64,000 bases of DNA from Microbacterium invictum (GTDB lineage: Bacteria; Actinomycetota; Actinomycetes; Actinomycetales; Microbacteriaceae), in contig NZ_JACIFH010000001.1 of assembly GCF_014197265.1 (NCBI RefSeq), positions 2,914,001 through 2,978,000 of the forward strand, written 5' to 3'. Each line of letters starts with the position of its first letter. The stretch's first letter is position 1. This document shows positions 53,220 through 62,922 of this stretch, piece by piece. The translations under genes and the position numbers were made by a program. The notes below the pieces were generated by a model. That model had not been told where the DNA came from, searched no databases, and worked only from the letters and a program-made list of their open reading frames with translations.

Positions 53220-54329
53220 ATGTCTGTTCCGCCGTACCGCGCCGACATCGTCGGCAGCTTCCTCCGTCCCTCCGTCCTCGCCGACATCCGTCGCCGTCAT
53301 GCTGCCGGTGAGGTGGATGCCGATGCGCTGCGCATCGCGGAGGACACCGCCATCGCGGAACTCCTGCAGCAGGAGGCCGACGCGGGCCTGAAGCTCGCCA
53401 CCGACGGAGAGTTCCGCCGGTCGTGGTGGCATTTCGACTTCTTCGGCTTTCTCGACGGAGTCGACATCGTCGAGCTCGACCACGGCATCCAGTTCACCGG
53501 CGTGCAGACCAAGCCGCGCGGCGTCGAGGTCAGCGGCAAGATCGGCTTCAGCGACACCCACCCGTTCCTCGAGCACTTCCGCTCGCTCAAGGACCTGCTC
53601 GCCCGCTCGACCGGAGCGACCCCGAAGTTCACGATCCCGGCCCCGACCGTGCTGGACTTCCGGCTCGAGCCCGGCCACATCGGCGGCGGCTACAGCGGTC
53701 GCGACGACATCGTCGACGACCTCGTGCAGGCCTACCGCGACGCCGTCGCCGCGTTCTACGACGCCGGCGCGCGCTACCTGCAGTTCGACGACACCGCCTG
53801 GGCGTACCTGTGCAGCGAGGCCGAGCTGGCCAAGGCGCGCGAGCGCGGCATCCACACCGACGGCATCGCCGAGCGATACGCGGGGATCCTCAACCGCATC
53901 CTCGACGGCAAGCCCGACGACCTGACGGTCACCACCCACGTGTGTCGCGGCAACTTCCGTTCGACCTGGATCTCCTCGGGCGGCTACGAGCCGGTCGCCG
54001 AGCAGCTGCTCGGCAATACGGCGTACGACGGCTACTTCCTCGAGTACGACACCGAGCGTGCGGGCGGGTTCGAGCCGCTGCGGTTCCTCCCCGAAGGCGA
54101 CAAGACCGTCGTGCTCGGCCTCATCACCACGAAGTCCGGTGAACTCGAAGACGTCCCCGCGATCAAGGCGCGCATCGACGAGGCCGCCACGTTCGCGCCG
54201 CTGGGCCAGCTCGCGCTGAGCCCGCAGTGCGGCTTCGCGTCGACCGAAGAGGGCAACGAACTCACCGAGGACGAGCAGTGGGGGAAGGTGCGCGAGGTCG
54301 TCGCCATCGCCGACGACGTCTGGCGCTGA
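53220..54329 (+). CDS. MetE-like cobalamin-independent methyltransferase (C-terminal domain type)
   Basis: A 369-residue stand-alone homologue of the MetE C-terminal barrel. The zinc site is kept: His240 and Cys242 in THVCRGN, a glutamate in FLEYDTER (Glu275) and Cys337 in LSPQCGFAS. Full MetE has about 750 residues with an N-terminal half; this short form resembles YxjG/YxjH-type enzymes that use a methyl-folate or other methyl donor with homocysteine or another thiol. TAGGCT lies 6 nt before the ATG. It ends beside a cluster with two folate-dependent O-demethylases, so it could recycle the methyl-tetrahydrofolate they make. Confidence 0.88.
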   Translation: MSVPPYRADIVGSFLRPSVLADIRRRHAAGEVDADALRIAEDTAIAELLQQEADAGLKLATDGEFRRSWWHFDFFGFLDGVDIVELDHGIQFTGVQTKPRGVEVSGKIGFSDTHPFLEHFRSLKDLLARSTGATPKFTIPAPTVLDFRLEPGHIGGGYSGRDDIVDDLVQAYRDAVAAFYDAGARYLQFDDTAWAYLCSEAELAKARERGIHTDGIAERYAGILNRILDGKPDDLTVTTHVCRGNFRSTWISSGGYEPVAEQLLGNTAYDGYFLEYDTERAGGFEPLRFLPEGDKTVVLGLITTKSGELEDVPAIKARIDEAATFAPLGQLALSPQCGFASTEEGNELTEDEQWGKVREVVAIADDVWR

Positions 54330-54365
54330 ACCGGCCGGTCACCGCCTACCTTCACACGCCCCTCT

Positions 54366-54447
54366 CGCGAGCCGCATAGCTACGCGCGAGCCGCATATGT
54401 ATGGACTGTCCAAAGATATGCGGCTCACCCAAAGGTATGCGGCTCGG
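54366..54447. repeat. Nested inverted repeats of CGAGCCGCATA between convergent genes
   Basis: CGCGAGCCGCATA occurs twice in direct orientation (54366-54378, 54385-54397), followed by two inverted copies of the core TATGCGGCTC (54417-54426, 54436-54445). They can fold as two nested stems. The 15-mer at 54366-54380 is an exact reverse complement of 13457-13471. It separates the MetE-like gene and the dioxygenase gene and may end both transcripts. Confidence 0.75.
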
Positions 54448-54484
54448 CGAGTCGGGGCGGGGCGGGGCGGGTCGGCGGGGCGGG

Positions 54485-55477
54485 TCAGTGCCCCTCGAGG
54501 GCCTTGCGGTCGATCTCCTCCTGGTTCGCCACGAACGGCGTGCCGTGCGTGTGGAACGTCGCGACCGTCTTCATCCCCCAGGCCTGACCCTTCGCGCGCT
54601 CGGCCTGGCTCCACTCGACGACCGGCCAGTCGGGGTCCAGCAGCAGCCGCGCCTGTGCGTTCGCGAACTCGATGCGGTTGCCGCCCGGCTCCCACACGTA
54701 CAGGAAGAACGTCTGGTTGATGGCGTGCTTGTAGGGCCCGTACTCGATGTAGATGCCGTTCTCGAGGCAGATGTCGGCGGCTTTGAGGATGTCCTCTCGC
54801 GAGTCGGGCGCGAACGCGAAGTGGTGGAAGCGCCCGCGCTCGCCGGTCCAGTCGTCGGAGTACACGACGTCGTACGACTTCTGGTGGAACCGGAACCACC
54901 ACGCGCCGTAACGGCCGTCATCGAGCCGCACGCGCTCGGACTCGCGGGCGAACATCACATCGCGCCAGAACTCACCGGCTTTGTTCACGTCTGAGGCCAG
55001 GTAGTTGATGTGGTCCATGCGGCGCGCGTTGATGCCGCGGCCGGGGTAGGCCGAGGCCTGGTTCTTCAGGGCCGGGCGGTCGTCGTCGTCGGGCACGTAG
55101 TGCTCGGTGTCGTAGTAGATGCCCATGAGGTGCCCGTCCGGGTCCTCGAACTCGTACGACCGGCCGACCCCGACCTCGGGGTCGCGCCAGCCGTGGCCGA
55201 GTCCGGCGGCCTCGATCGCGGCGACGCGCCGCTGCAGCGCGTCCTCGCTGGTCGCCCGGAAGAGCGTGCGGCCGACGCCGTTGGTGTGGGATGCCGTGAG
55301 TTTGAGCGTGTAGAGCTGATACTCGTCCCAGCAGCGCAGATACGAGGAGTCGCCGATGCGCGCCACTTCGCGCATCGCGCAGATGTCGCGGAAGAAGTGG
55401 AGGCTCTCGTCGAACTTCGGGGTGAACAGCTCGACGCCGCCGATGTGGGCGAGATCGAAGTTCTCGGTTACGGCCAT
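54485..55477 (-). CDS. Type I (VOC) extradiol ring-cleavage dioxygenase
   Basis: A 330-residue two-domain dioxygenase of the catechol 2,3-dioxygenase type. The N-terminal domain starts DLAHIGGVELFTP; the C-terminal domain carries the Fe(II) ligands His156 (MDHINYL), His218 or His219 (FHHFAFAPD) and Glu270 (GGNRIEFAN). Tyr244-246 region (IYIEYGP) holds the second-shell residues. GAGAGGA precedes the ATG at 55477. It is the last gene of the galB-ligK-galD unit, so the expected substrate is the catechol feeding that route, gallate or protocatechuate. Known gallate and protocatechuate 4,5-dioxygenases are mostly of the unrelated LigAB type, which makes this notable. Confidence 0.88.
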   Translation of the reverse strand: MAVTENFDLAHIGGVELFTPKFDESLHFFRDICAMREVARIGDSSYLRCWDEYQLYTLKLTASHTNGVGRTLFRATSEDALQRRVAAIEAAGLGHGWRDPEVGVGRSYEFEDPDGHLMGIYYDTEHYVPDDDDRPALKNQASAYPGRGINARRMDHINYLASDVNKAGEFWRDVMFARESERVRLDDGRYGAWWFRFHQKSYDVVYSDDWTGERGRFHHFAFAPDSREDILKAADICLENGIYIEYGPYKHAINQTFFLYVWEPGGNRIEFANAQARLLLDPDWPVVEWSQAERAKGQAWGMKTVATFHTHGTPFVANQEEIDRKALEGH

Positions 55478-55505
55478 GGTGGTGTCCTCTCTGACATGGT
55501 GGATG

Positions 55506-56624
55506 CTACAGCCGGGGCCGGGGGAAGACCCGGCCGTCGAAGATCTTGCGGGCGGTGCGCAGCGACAGGGACGCCGCTCGCCAGGCGCCGTCGGCACCGC
55601 GCCAGACGCGGACATCGGCGGGGAACACGCCGCTCGGGTGCTCGATGAGGGTCGGTCCGTCGTCTTCGCCGCCGGTCGTGTCGTCTTCGCCGCGCGGCCG
55701 GCCGCCGTCGGACAGCCGGGCGAGATCAGCGCCGACGGCGCCGGGAATGCGGATCCCGGCTGCGACCGATGCGGCCATGAGCACGCCGATCGAGGTGTGA
55801 ACCCGATGCGGGATGAACCCGCGGGCCGCGATCGCGCCGCCGCCGCGAGGCGGGGCGAGCAGGAACATCTTCGGAACCGTCTGGGCGCTCACATCGCCCA
55901 GTCCCATCAGCGGGCCGGCCGCGAGGCGCACCCGTTCGACCTGTGCGACGAGATCGGCGCGCTCCTCGAGCTCGGTGGGAGTCTCGGTGCCGTCGACGCC
56001 GAACTCACCGGCATCCATCAGCACCACCGGCATGCCGTTGTCGATGAGCGTGACACGGTGGCCGGCGACCTCGTCGGTGACGTTGCCGGTCGGCAGCAGC
56101 GACTTGCCGGGCGCGGCCGCGAGCTCGAGGTCGATGGGGCAGGCCCGCCCGGGCACCCCGTCGATGAGTGCTTCGCCGTCGTAGTCGACGCGGCCGCCGG
56201 GCGTGGCGAAGGTCGCCGTGGCGATGTCGCCGGTGTTCACAAGGCGGATGCGGAGAGTCGTGGTCGTTCCGGATGCCGCGACCAGTCCGCGCTCGACGGC
56301 GAACGGTCCGACGCCGGCGAGCAGATTGCCGCAGGTCTGCGCCGTGCTCACAACCGGCGCGTCCACGACGACCTGCAGGAACAGGTAATCTACGTCGATG
56401 CCCGGCTCGCCCGAGCGGCTCACGATCGCGACCTTGCTGGTCAGCGGGTGCGCGCCGCCGAGCCCGTCGATCTGCGTCGGATCGGGGCTGCCCATGACCC
56501 GCAGCAGCAGGTCGTCGCGCTCGGCCGGGTCCTCCGGCACGTCCTCGGCGAGGAAGTACGCGCCCTTCGACGTGCCGCCGCGCGTGAGCATGCACGCAAT
56601 GCCGTCGCGGACTGGATCAGCCAC
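55506..56624 (-). CDS. galD: 4-oxalomesaconate tautomerase (PrpF family)
   Basis: A 372-residue PrpF-fold isomerase. MLTRGGTSKGAYF near the N terminus, with the catalytic lysine in G-T-S-K-G, AQTCGNLLAGVGPFA around the active-site Cys, and PHRVHTSIGVLMAAS near 275 are the family blocks. GalD interconverts keto and enol 4-oxalomesaconate so that the hydratase can use it. The GTG start lies inside the end of ligK (8-nt overlap). Aconitate isomerase is the alternative within PrpF, but the two neighbouring genes decide for GalD. Confidence 0.9.
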   Translation of the reverse strand: MADPVRDGIACMLTRGGTSKGAYFLAEDVPEDPAERDDLLLRVMGSPDPTQIDGLGGAHPLTSKVAIVSRSGEPGIDVDYLFLQVVVDAPVVSTAQTCGNLLAGVGPFAVERGLVAASGTTTTLRIRLVNTGDIATATFATPGGRVDYDGEALIDGVPGRACPIDLELAAAPGKSLLPTGNVTDEVAGHRVTLIDNGMPVVLMDAGEFGVDGTETPTELEERADLVAQVERVRLAAGPLMGLGDVSAQTVPKMFLLAPPRGGGAIAARGFIPHRVHTSIGVLMAASVAAGIRIPGAVGADLARLSDGGRPRGEDDTTGGEDDGPTLIEHPSGVFPADVRVWRGADGAWRAASLSLRTARKIFDGRVFPRPRL

Positions 56625-57318
56625 GGTCGTACTCGGCCTGAGTGATGTAGCGCACCCCGAGCTCCTCGAGCAACGGACGCAGGCCCTTGCGGTCGAGGCT
56701 CAGCTGCTGCCCGCTGCCGTACGCGGCCCGGTCGGCGTCTTCCTTCGCGACGCGGGCGTCGGCGCCGGCGAGGGCCGCGTCGACCTGCAGCCGGGGAACG
56801 ATGACGACGCCGTCGTCGTCGGCGATGACGACGTCACCGGGGCGCACGCGCGCGCCGTCGATGACGACGGGGACGTTCACCGATCCGCCGGTGGCCTTCA
56901 CCGAGCCCTGGGCGAACACGGCTGCCGACCAGGCCGGGAAGCCCATCTCGCGCAGGTCGGCGATGTCGCGCACGCCGGTCGTGGTCACGATGCCGCGCAC
57001 GCCGCGCGCCTTCAGCGCGCTGGCGAACAGGTCGCCGAACAGGCCGTCGCGGTTGGGGGAGGTCGTGGTGACCACCAGCACATCGCCCGCCTGACACTGC
57101 TCGATCGCCGCGTGGATCATGAGGTTGTCGCCCGGCCAGTTGAGCACCGTCACGGCCGATCCGGCGATGCGCGCCCCGTCCTGGATCGGCCGGATCGACG
57201 GCCCCACCAGTCCGGTGCGGCCCATGGCCTCATGCACCGTCGCGACGCCGTGCCCGGCCAGCCGGTCGATCACCCCGGCATCGGCCCGCACGATGTCGGT
57301 GACGATGACGCCGCTCAT
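56617..57318 (-). CDS. ligK: 4-carboxy-4-hydroxy-2-oxoadipate aldolase/oxaloacetate decarboxylase
   Basis: A 233-residue RraA-fold aldolase (LigK/GalC) that splits 4-carboxy-4-hydroxy-2-oxoadipate to pyruvate and oxaloacetate. GVATVHEAMGRTGLVGPSIRP opens the fold; NLMIHAAIEQCQAGDVLVV and VRGIVTTTGVRDIADLREMG hold the Arg-Asp metal and substrate pair, and PGDVVIADDDGVVIVPR is the conserved C-terminal strand. The ATG overlaps the galB stop codon by 4 nt, and galD starts within its 3' end, so three genes are translationally coupled. Confidence 0.92.
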   Translation of the reverse strand: MSGVIVTDIVRADAGVIDRLAGHGVATVHEAMGRTGLVGPSIRPIQDGARIAGSAVTVLNWPGDNLMIHAAIEQCQAGDVLVVTTTSPNRDGLFGDLFASALKARGVRGIVTTTGVRDIADLREMGFPAWSAAVFAQGSVKATGGSVNVPVVIDGARVRPGDVVIADDDGVVIVPRLQVDAALAGADARVAKEDADRAAYGSGQQLSLDRKGLRPLLEELGVRYITQAEYDRG

Positions 57319-58070
57319 CTCAGGACGTCCGTCACCTGCGGGTAGTACCGCATGTATGCCTCGCCCATCGTCTCGTGCGCGAGGCCCAGGTTGGCGGCCG
57401 CATTGCGCTTGACCTGCACGCCGCGCCGCACGGCGAGGTCGGTGTAGTAAGTCCACATGTGCTTCTGGGCCGGCAGGCATTCCATCGCGGCGCGCTTGGC
57501 GGGGAACGCCGCGGTGATGTCGAGCAGCACGTTGGGCTTGAAGTCGCATTGCTCGCTCTGGTGCGGTTCGAAGAAGAACACCGGCGGCGCGCCGATGATG
57601 TCCTCCTTCGACGGGAAGGAACCGTCGGAGTTCGCGACCCCGATCGCCTGCGCCAGGACGCGGGCTTGCAGCGCCATGCGCGCGGCGGCCGGGTGGTCGC
57701 CGTTGTACGGATCGAGGAGCGGATGCGTCAGCACGACGTCGGGCTGGGTACGGCGGAACACGTCGACGAGTTTCGCGACCGCTTCCGGCGATTCGATCAG
57801 CGGGTAGTCGCCGAGGTCGAGGAATTCGATCTCGGCCCCCAGGGCGGATGCCGCGGCCTCGGCCTCGCCGCGCCGGATCGCCTTGATCTCGTCGAGCCCC
57901 TTGCCGGCGAGCCACTGACTGGCCGACTCGCCCCGCTCGCCGTATGACAGGCACGCGATCACGGCGCGCTCACCGCGCTGCGTCGCGGCGGCGATGGCGC
58001 CGCCCGCGCGCCACACGAAGTCGCCCGCATGGGCGCTGACGACCAGCAGGGTAGGCACAGAGCTCGACAT
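57315..58070 (-). CDS. galB: 4-oxalomesaconate hydratase (PIG-L fold)
   Basis: A 251-residue protein of the PIG-L deacetylase fold. The usual AHPDDE zinc motif reads AHAGDFVWRAGG, as in GalB hydratases, with the later zinc histidine in TYPE H-P-L-L-D-P-Y-N-G-D-H-P. GalB adds water to 4-oxalomesaconate to give 4-carboxy-4-hydroxy-2-oxoadipate. A GGAGGA sits immediately before ATG 58070, closer than ideal; an in-frame GTG 12 nt further on is an alternative. It is the first gene of the galB-ligK-galD-dioxygenase unit and is divergent from the LigM-like gene. Confidence 0.9.
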   Translation of the reverse strand: MSSSVPTLLVVSAHAGDFVWRAGGAIAAATQRGERAVIACLSYGERGESASQWLAGKGLDEIKAIRRGEAEAAASALGAEIEFLDLGDYPLIESPEAVAKLVDVFRRTQPDVVLTHPLLDPYNGDHPAAARMALQARVLAQAIGVANSDGSFPSKEDIIGAPPVFFFEPHQSEQCDFKPNVLLDITAAFPAKRAAMECLPAQKHMWTYYTDLAVRRGVQVKRNAAANLGLAHETMGEAYMRYYPQVTDVLR

Positions 58071-58103
58071 TCCTCCAGCGAACCACACCGCGCCGGAAAT
58101 GGT

Positions 58104-58125
58104 CAAGATTTTGTCAACAATCTTG
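58104..58125. promoter_or_regulatory. Operator-like dyad between galB and ligM
   Basis: CAAGATT and AATCTTG are perfect 7-bp arms with an 8-nt spacer that itself contains most of TTGTCAACAA, an inner dyad. A GGAAAT/ATTTCC pair (58095-58100, 58136-58141) flanks it on both sides. The position in the middle of the 142-bp divergent region suggests control of both transcripts, by the IclR protein or another regulator. Confidence 0.6.
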
Positions 58126-58144
58126 GTGGAATCACATTTCCCTC

Positions 58145-58173
58145 TGGACATAGTGAAATTGCGGCTCTACCAT
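58145..58173 (+). promoter_or_regulatory. Predicted promoter of the LigM-like gene
   Basis: TGGACA (58145-58150), 17 bp, TACCAT (58168-58173) resembles a vegetative promoter. It ends 39 nt before the start codon, so this transcript has a leader, unlike many genes in the window. Confidence 0.5.
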
Positions 58174-58191
58174 CGGCAATGAACCCACTGA

Positions 58192-59619
<1,428 letters not shown>

Positions 59620-59660
59620 TCTGCCCGGGCTGCGCCCTCGCGGTCGCTGGTGCGCGATAC

Positions 59661-59771
59661 GCGCCAGTTCCCGGCATCCGCTACGCATATAAGTGGCGCG
59701 GATGCCGGGATGTGGCGCGGCGGGTGACGTGGGGCTCCGGGAAGTGGCGCGGATGCCGGGATGTGGCGCGG
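59661..59771. repeat. Repeat cluster: 30-bp direct repeat plus inverted copy
   Basis: An exact 30-bp sequence occurs at 59691-59720 and again at 59742-59771 (starts AAGTGGCGCGGATGCCGG). A third, inverted and slightly diverged copy lies at about 59661-59680 (CGCCAGTTCCCGGCATCCG). The inverted and first direct copies form a hairpin after the end of the LigM-like gene, before the convergent DUF1932 gene. The core again contains GGATGCCGGGA. Confidence 0.75.
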
Positions 59772-59793
59772 GCGGGTCGTGGGCGCTCCGCGC

Positions 59794-60570
59794 TCAGGCG
59801 TCCCGAGGCGTGGCGAGCCGTTCGAGCCACTCGAGCGTCGCCCGCGACATATCCGCGGGTGTCCCGAGTGCCTCGAGCGCGGCGACCGCGGCGCGCACCT
59901 CGTGGGCGCGGCGCACGGCGTGCTGTCCGGACCCGTCGACCAGGCGCTCGAGCAGGGCGTCGCCGTCGGGTCCGAGCTCGGCGGCGATCTGCCCGCGCAG
60001 CCAGTCCTCGGCGCCGATCGCCTGGGCGGCGGTGAGCCCCTCGAGGGTCAGCGCGGCGAGTCCCTTCATGAAGACGCTGCGCAGCAGCCGCAGGCGCGAG
60101 GCGTCCCCGGCTGGGCCCTCGAGCACGTCGACCGGCACGCCGAACGGTGCCAGGGCGTCGGCGAGCGTCGTCGCCCCGTCGCCGCTGGCCAGCAGCGGAG
60201 TGCGGTGCCCGGCGCGCACGACCGGAGCGAGCACCGCGACGTCGGCCATCAGCACGCCGCGCACGGCGGCCGCGGAGGCGATCCGCTGTTTGACTTCGGG
60301 TGCGCCCGAATTGAGGTCCGCGTACACGGCGCCCGCCCGCACGTGCGGCAATGCGTCGTCGGCGATGGATGCCGCGATGTGGCCGGCCACGAGACTGACC
60401 ACGACGTCGGCTCCGGCCAGAGCCTCCTCGAGCGTCGGCGTCTGGGTCACGGCCGGGTCACCGAGCTCATGGGCCGGATCGTAGCCGCGCACCTCGGCGC
60501 CGGCACCCGCCAGACCGCGTGCATAGCGGCTGCCTGCCTCGCCGAGCCCCAGGATCGTGATCGTCGTCAT
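59794..60570 (-). CDS. NAD(P)-binding dehydrogenase, DUF1932 type
   Basis: A 258-residue protein of the beta-hydroxyacid/6-phosphogluconate dehydrogenase superfamily. ITILGLGEAGSRYARGLAGAG is the dinucleotide fold, ADLNSGAPEVKQRI contains the substrate-side Ser/Asn segment, and the C-terminal 100 residues are the all-helical DUF1932 domain (LRSVFMKGLAALTLEGLTAA, with the catalytic Lys region). The start may instead be the GTG at 60582, which overlaps the IclR stop codon. It is co-transcribed with the IclR and DesA-like genes. Its step in the aromatic pathway is not known. Confidence 0.82.
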   Translation of the reverse strand: MTTITILGLGEAGSRYARGLAGAGAEVRGYDPAHELGDPAVTQTPTLEEALAGADVVVSLVAGHIAASIADDALPHVRAGAVYADLNSGAPEVKQRIASAAAVRGVLMADVAVLAPVVRAGHRTPLLASGDGATTLADALAPFGVPVDVLEGPAGDASRLRLLRSVFMKGLAALTLEGLTAAQAIGAEDWLRGQIAAELGPDGDALLERLVDGSGQHAVRRAHEVRAAVAALEALGTPADMSRATLEWLERLATPRDA

Positions 60571-60578
60571 CGCGGCAC

Positions 60579-61448
60579 TCACGATAGTCCCGGGTCGGCC
60601 GGGTCGTGCTCGAGGCTCTCGAGGTAGGCGAGCGAGCGTGTCGACCCGCGCATGAGGCGGCGGATGCCGTGGGGCCGCTCGTCGACGTCGGCGCGGTACG
60701 CCTCGGCCAGGTCGCGGGTGATGCCGCGCGCGGCGCGGTGCAGCAGTTCCACATACGGCGCCGGCGACGAACCGTCGGTGGGCACGACCACGCCGGCCGC
60801 CGCGTACACCGAGCCGTCGGGACCGTGCACCGGCACCGCGATGCCGCGCGACTCGGGATGGATGTGCCCCTCGGTCACCGCCCACCCCTCCGCCCGCACG
60901 CGGCGCAGCACGGCCGACAGCTCCGTGCCGGTGCGGATCGTGTGGTCGGTGTAGACGCGGAGGTCGCTCTCGGCGACCGCCGCAATCACCGACGGGTCGG
61001 CGTGGGCGAGCAGCACCAGCCCGCTCGACGAGGCGTGCAACGGGATGCGGCCGCCGATCAGGGTGGCATTGACCACGGCATCCGGTGTCGACATGCGCTC
61101 GATGAAGAGAACATCGCGCCCGCTGAGCACGCCCAGCTGCACGTGCTGGCGCACGCGCTCGTGCACCGCGCCGAGCCAAGGCCGGGCGATCTCGCGCAGC
61201 CCGACCGCGCCGGGCGTGCGGCTGGCGTACTCCCACAGCCGCACCCCGAGCCGGTAGGTGCGATCGGGGAGGCGCTCGAGAAGACCCTCGCGCTCCAGCT
61301 CAGCAACCAGGCGGTGCGCCGACGACCTGGCCAGTCCCGCCGACTCGGCGATCTCGCTGAGTGTCAGGAATGGATGCCAGGCGTCGAAGCAGTCGAGCAC
61401 GCGCAGATGCTTGTGCAGCACCGACTCGCCGGCTGAGCTTCGCGCCAC
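60579..61448 (-). CDS. IclR-family transcriptional regulator
   Basis: A 289-residue regulator. The winged helix is at about 10-75 (FLTLSEIAESAGLARSSAHR, then LVAELEREGLLER); the ligand-binding GAF-like IclR domain runs from about 85 to 260. This family controls protocatechuate, homogentisate and gallate genes in many bacteria. The GTG start has GGAGGA 6 nt upstream. It lies between the DesA-like gene and the DUF1932 gene on one strand and is the obvious regulator for the dyads at 62923-62943 and possibly 58104-58125. Confidence 0.92.
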   Translation of the reverse strand: MARSSAGESVLHKHLRVLDCFDAWHPFLTLSEIAESAGLARSSAHRLVAELEREGLLERLPDRTYRLGVRLWEYASRTPGAVGLREIARPWLGAVHERVRQHVQLGVLSGRDVLFIERMSTPDAVVNATLIGGRIPLHASSSGLVLLAHADPSVIAAVAESDLRVYTDHTIRTGTELSAVLRRVRAEGWAVTEGHIHPESRGIAVPVHGPDGSVYAAAGVVVPTDGSSPAPYVELLHRAARGITRDLAEAYRADVDERPHGIRRLMRGSTRSLAYLESLEHDPADPGLS

Positions 61449-61489
61449 GGCATCCTCCAGGGTGTCGCCGTCATGCTAACGCGACCGTC

Positions 61490-62860
61490 TCAGCCGTTCG
61501 CGCGATACACCGTCCGGGCGAAGTCGTGGTACGGCGCCGGGGCGACAGTGGCACGGATGCGCACCTGCCGGTGCGCGGCGTCGACCGAGCCCTTGCGCGA
61601 GATCGGATCCTCGCCCCACACGACCTCGACCTGTTCGCCGTCGGCGATGCCGACGTCGAGCGTCGCCAGCGACATGTAGAGCTGGTCGAACGCGACATAG
61701 CCGGCATCCGTCGAGATCCCGACGAGCTCGTCACCCTTGCGGATCTCGTCCATCTGGTAGAGCCCGTACCGCGCCTTCGGGAAGTCGAGGTACTTCGCGG
61801 GGATGCCCGGCTCGATCTGGGAGCGGACCACCGCCGCAACGTCGTCGGCGTGCCAGATGAGGGTCACCTTGCGCCGGCGCTGATTCTCGGCGTGCCTCTC
61901 GAGCGCAGCGCGGCCGTGGAAGTCGTGGTCGAAACGCACCGATCGGCCGAGGCCCAGGTCGTACGGGGTCATGTAGTAGTCGTGGATGTCGGGCGAGGCC
62001 AGCGACCCGCCGATCGACCCGGCGCGGGCGGCGGGCAGCCATTGGCGGTACTCGGCGAAGTCGTCGTCGAAGATCGCCGGGAACGGGGTGGGCACCCAGC
62101 CGGACTCGAGTGGCGATGACGAGTACGCCTTCGCCCCCACGCGGCGGATGCCGAACTCGGCACCGGCGGCCATGAGAGCGTCGAGCACGATCTCGTTGTC
62201 CTCCCACGGGCCGTAGAACTCGAAGCCGGGCTGCCCCGCCATGCCGTGCCGCAGCGCCTTGACCGGGCGGCCCGCGATCGTGACGTCGCCGATGTGGAAG
62301 AACTTGATCTCGGGCGGCGGGCCGCCGAACACCTTGGTCATGACCTCGTTCGCCTGCGGGCCCTGGAGCTCGTACCGGTAGAAGGTCGGCGGACCCTGGC
62401 GCATGTGCGAGTTCGCCTCGAGCCGGTGGTGCACGTCCTTGCCGGCCGCTTCGGCTTTCTCGGCGTTGAACCGCACCCAGTCGATCAGGAGGTGGTGCCC
62501 GATCAGCACGCGCCCGTCGGGTCCTTCGTCGTTGTAGAACAGGATGCCGTCGCCGATCAGGTAGCCGTCCTTGTTCACCGAGATGAGTTGCTTGGCCACG
62601 CCGCGCCGGAAGGTGGCGAACGTGTTCGGCGAGATCGACTCGAGCATCGGGGTCAGGTCATCACCGTGCAGGAACAGCTGCGTCATGTGGTGCGACTGGT
62701 CCATGAGCGCAACCGTGGTGTTCCACGCTCGCTGCTCGTCACGCCAGTTCGTGAACTCCGGCGCCACCGGGAAGGTGAAGGCCGGCCAGTTCTGATTGCG
62801 CAGCAGCTCGACGGGGCTGCCGGCGCGGGTGATCGCCTCGGCGAGGGACTCGGATGTCAT
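61490..62860 (-). CDS. desA: DesA-like O-demethylase, divergent LigM paralogue
   Basis: A 456-residue GcvT-fold O-demethylase clearly paralogous to the protein at 58213 (shared EFTNWR, AYSS then LESGW, RHGMAG). His58 (QSHHMT) and the late Tyr (KAYSS) are kept, but the Arg120 position reads His in VLIGHH and the Tyr29 position is Phe (AFTFPV). A different methoxy substrate is therefore likely; in SYK-6 the pair is DesA for syringate and LigM for 3-O-methylgallate. Two adjacent ATGs exist; 62860 has better spacing from AGGAAGG. It heads the unit DesA-IclR-DUF1932. Confidence 0.85.
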   Translation of the reverse strand: MTSESLAEAITRAGSPVELLRNQNWPAFTFPVAPEFTNWRDEQRAWNTTVALMDQSHHMTQLFLHGDDLTPMLESISPNTFATFRRGVAKQLISVNKDGYLIGDGILFYNDEGPDGRVLIGHHLLIDWVRFNAEKAEAAGKDVHHRLEANSHMRQGPPTFYRYELQGPQANEVMTKVFGGPPPEIKFFHIGDVTIAGRPVKALRHGMAGQPGFEFYGPWEDNEIVLDALMAAGAEFGIRRVGAKAYSSSPLESGWVPTPFPAIFDDDFAEYRQWLPAARAGSIGGSLASPDIHDYYMTPYDLGLGRSVRFDHDFHGRAALERHAENQRRRKVTLIWHADDVAAVVRSQIEPGIPAKYLDFPKARYGLYQMDEIRKGDELVGISTDAGYVAFDQLYMSLATLDVGIADGEQVEVVWGEDPISRKGSVDAAHRQVRIRATVAPAPYHDFARTVYRANG

Positions 62861-62922
62861 CATCGACCTTCCTATGGTTCGGTTGCGGCCAGCGTAGGAC
62901 CGGCGACAGCGTGAGGCGCGGA

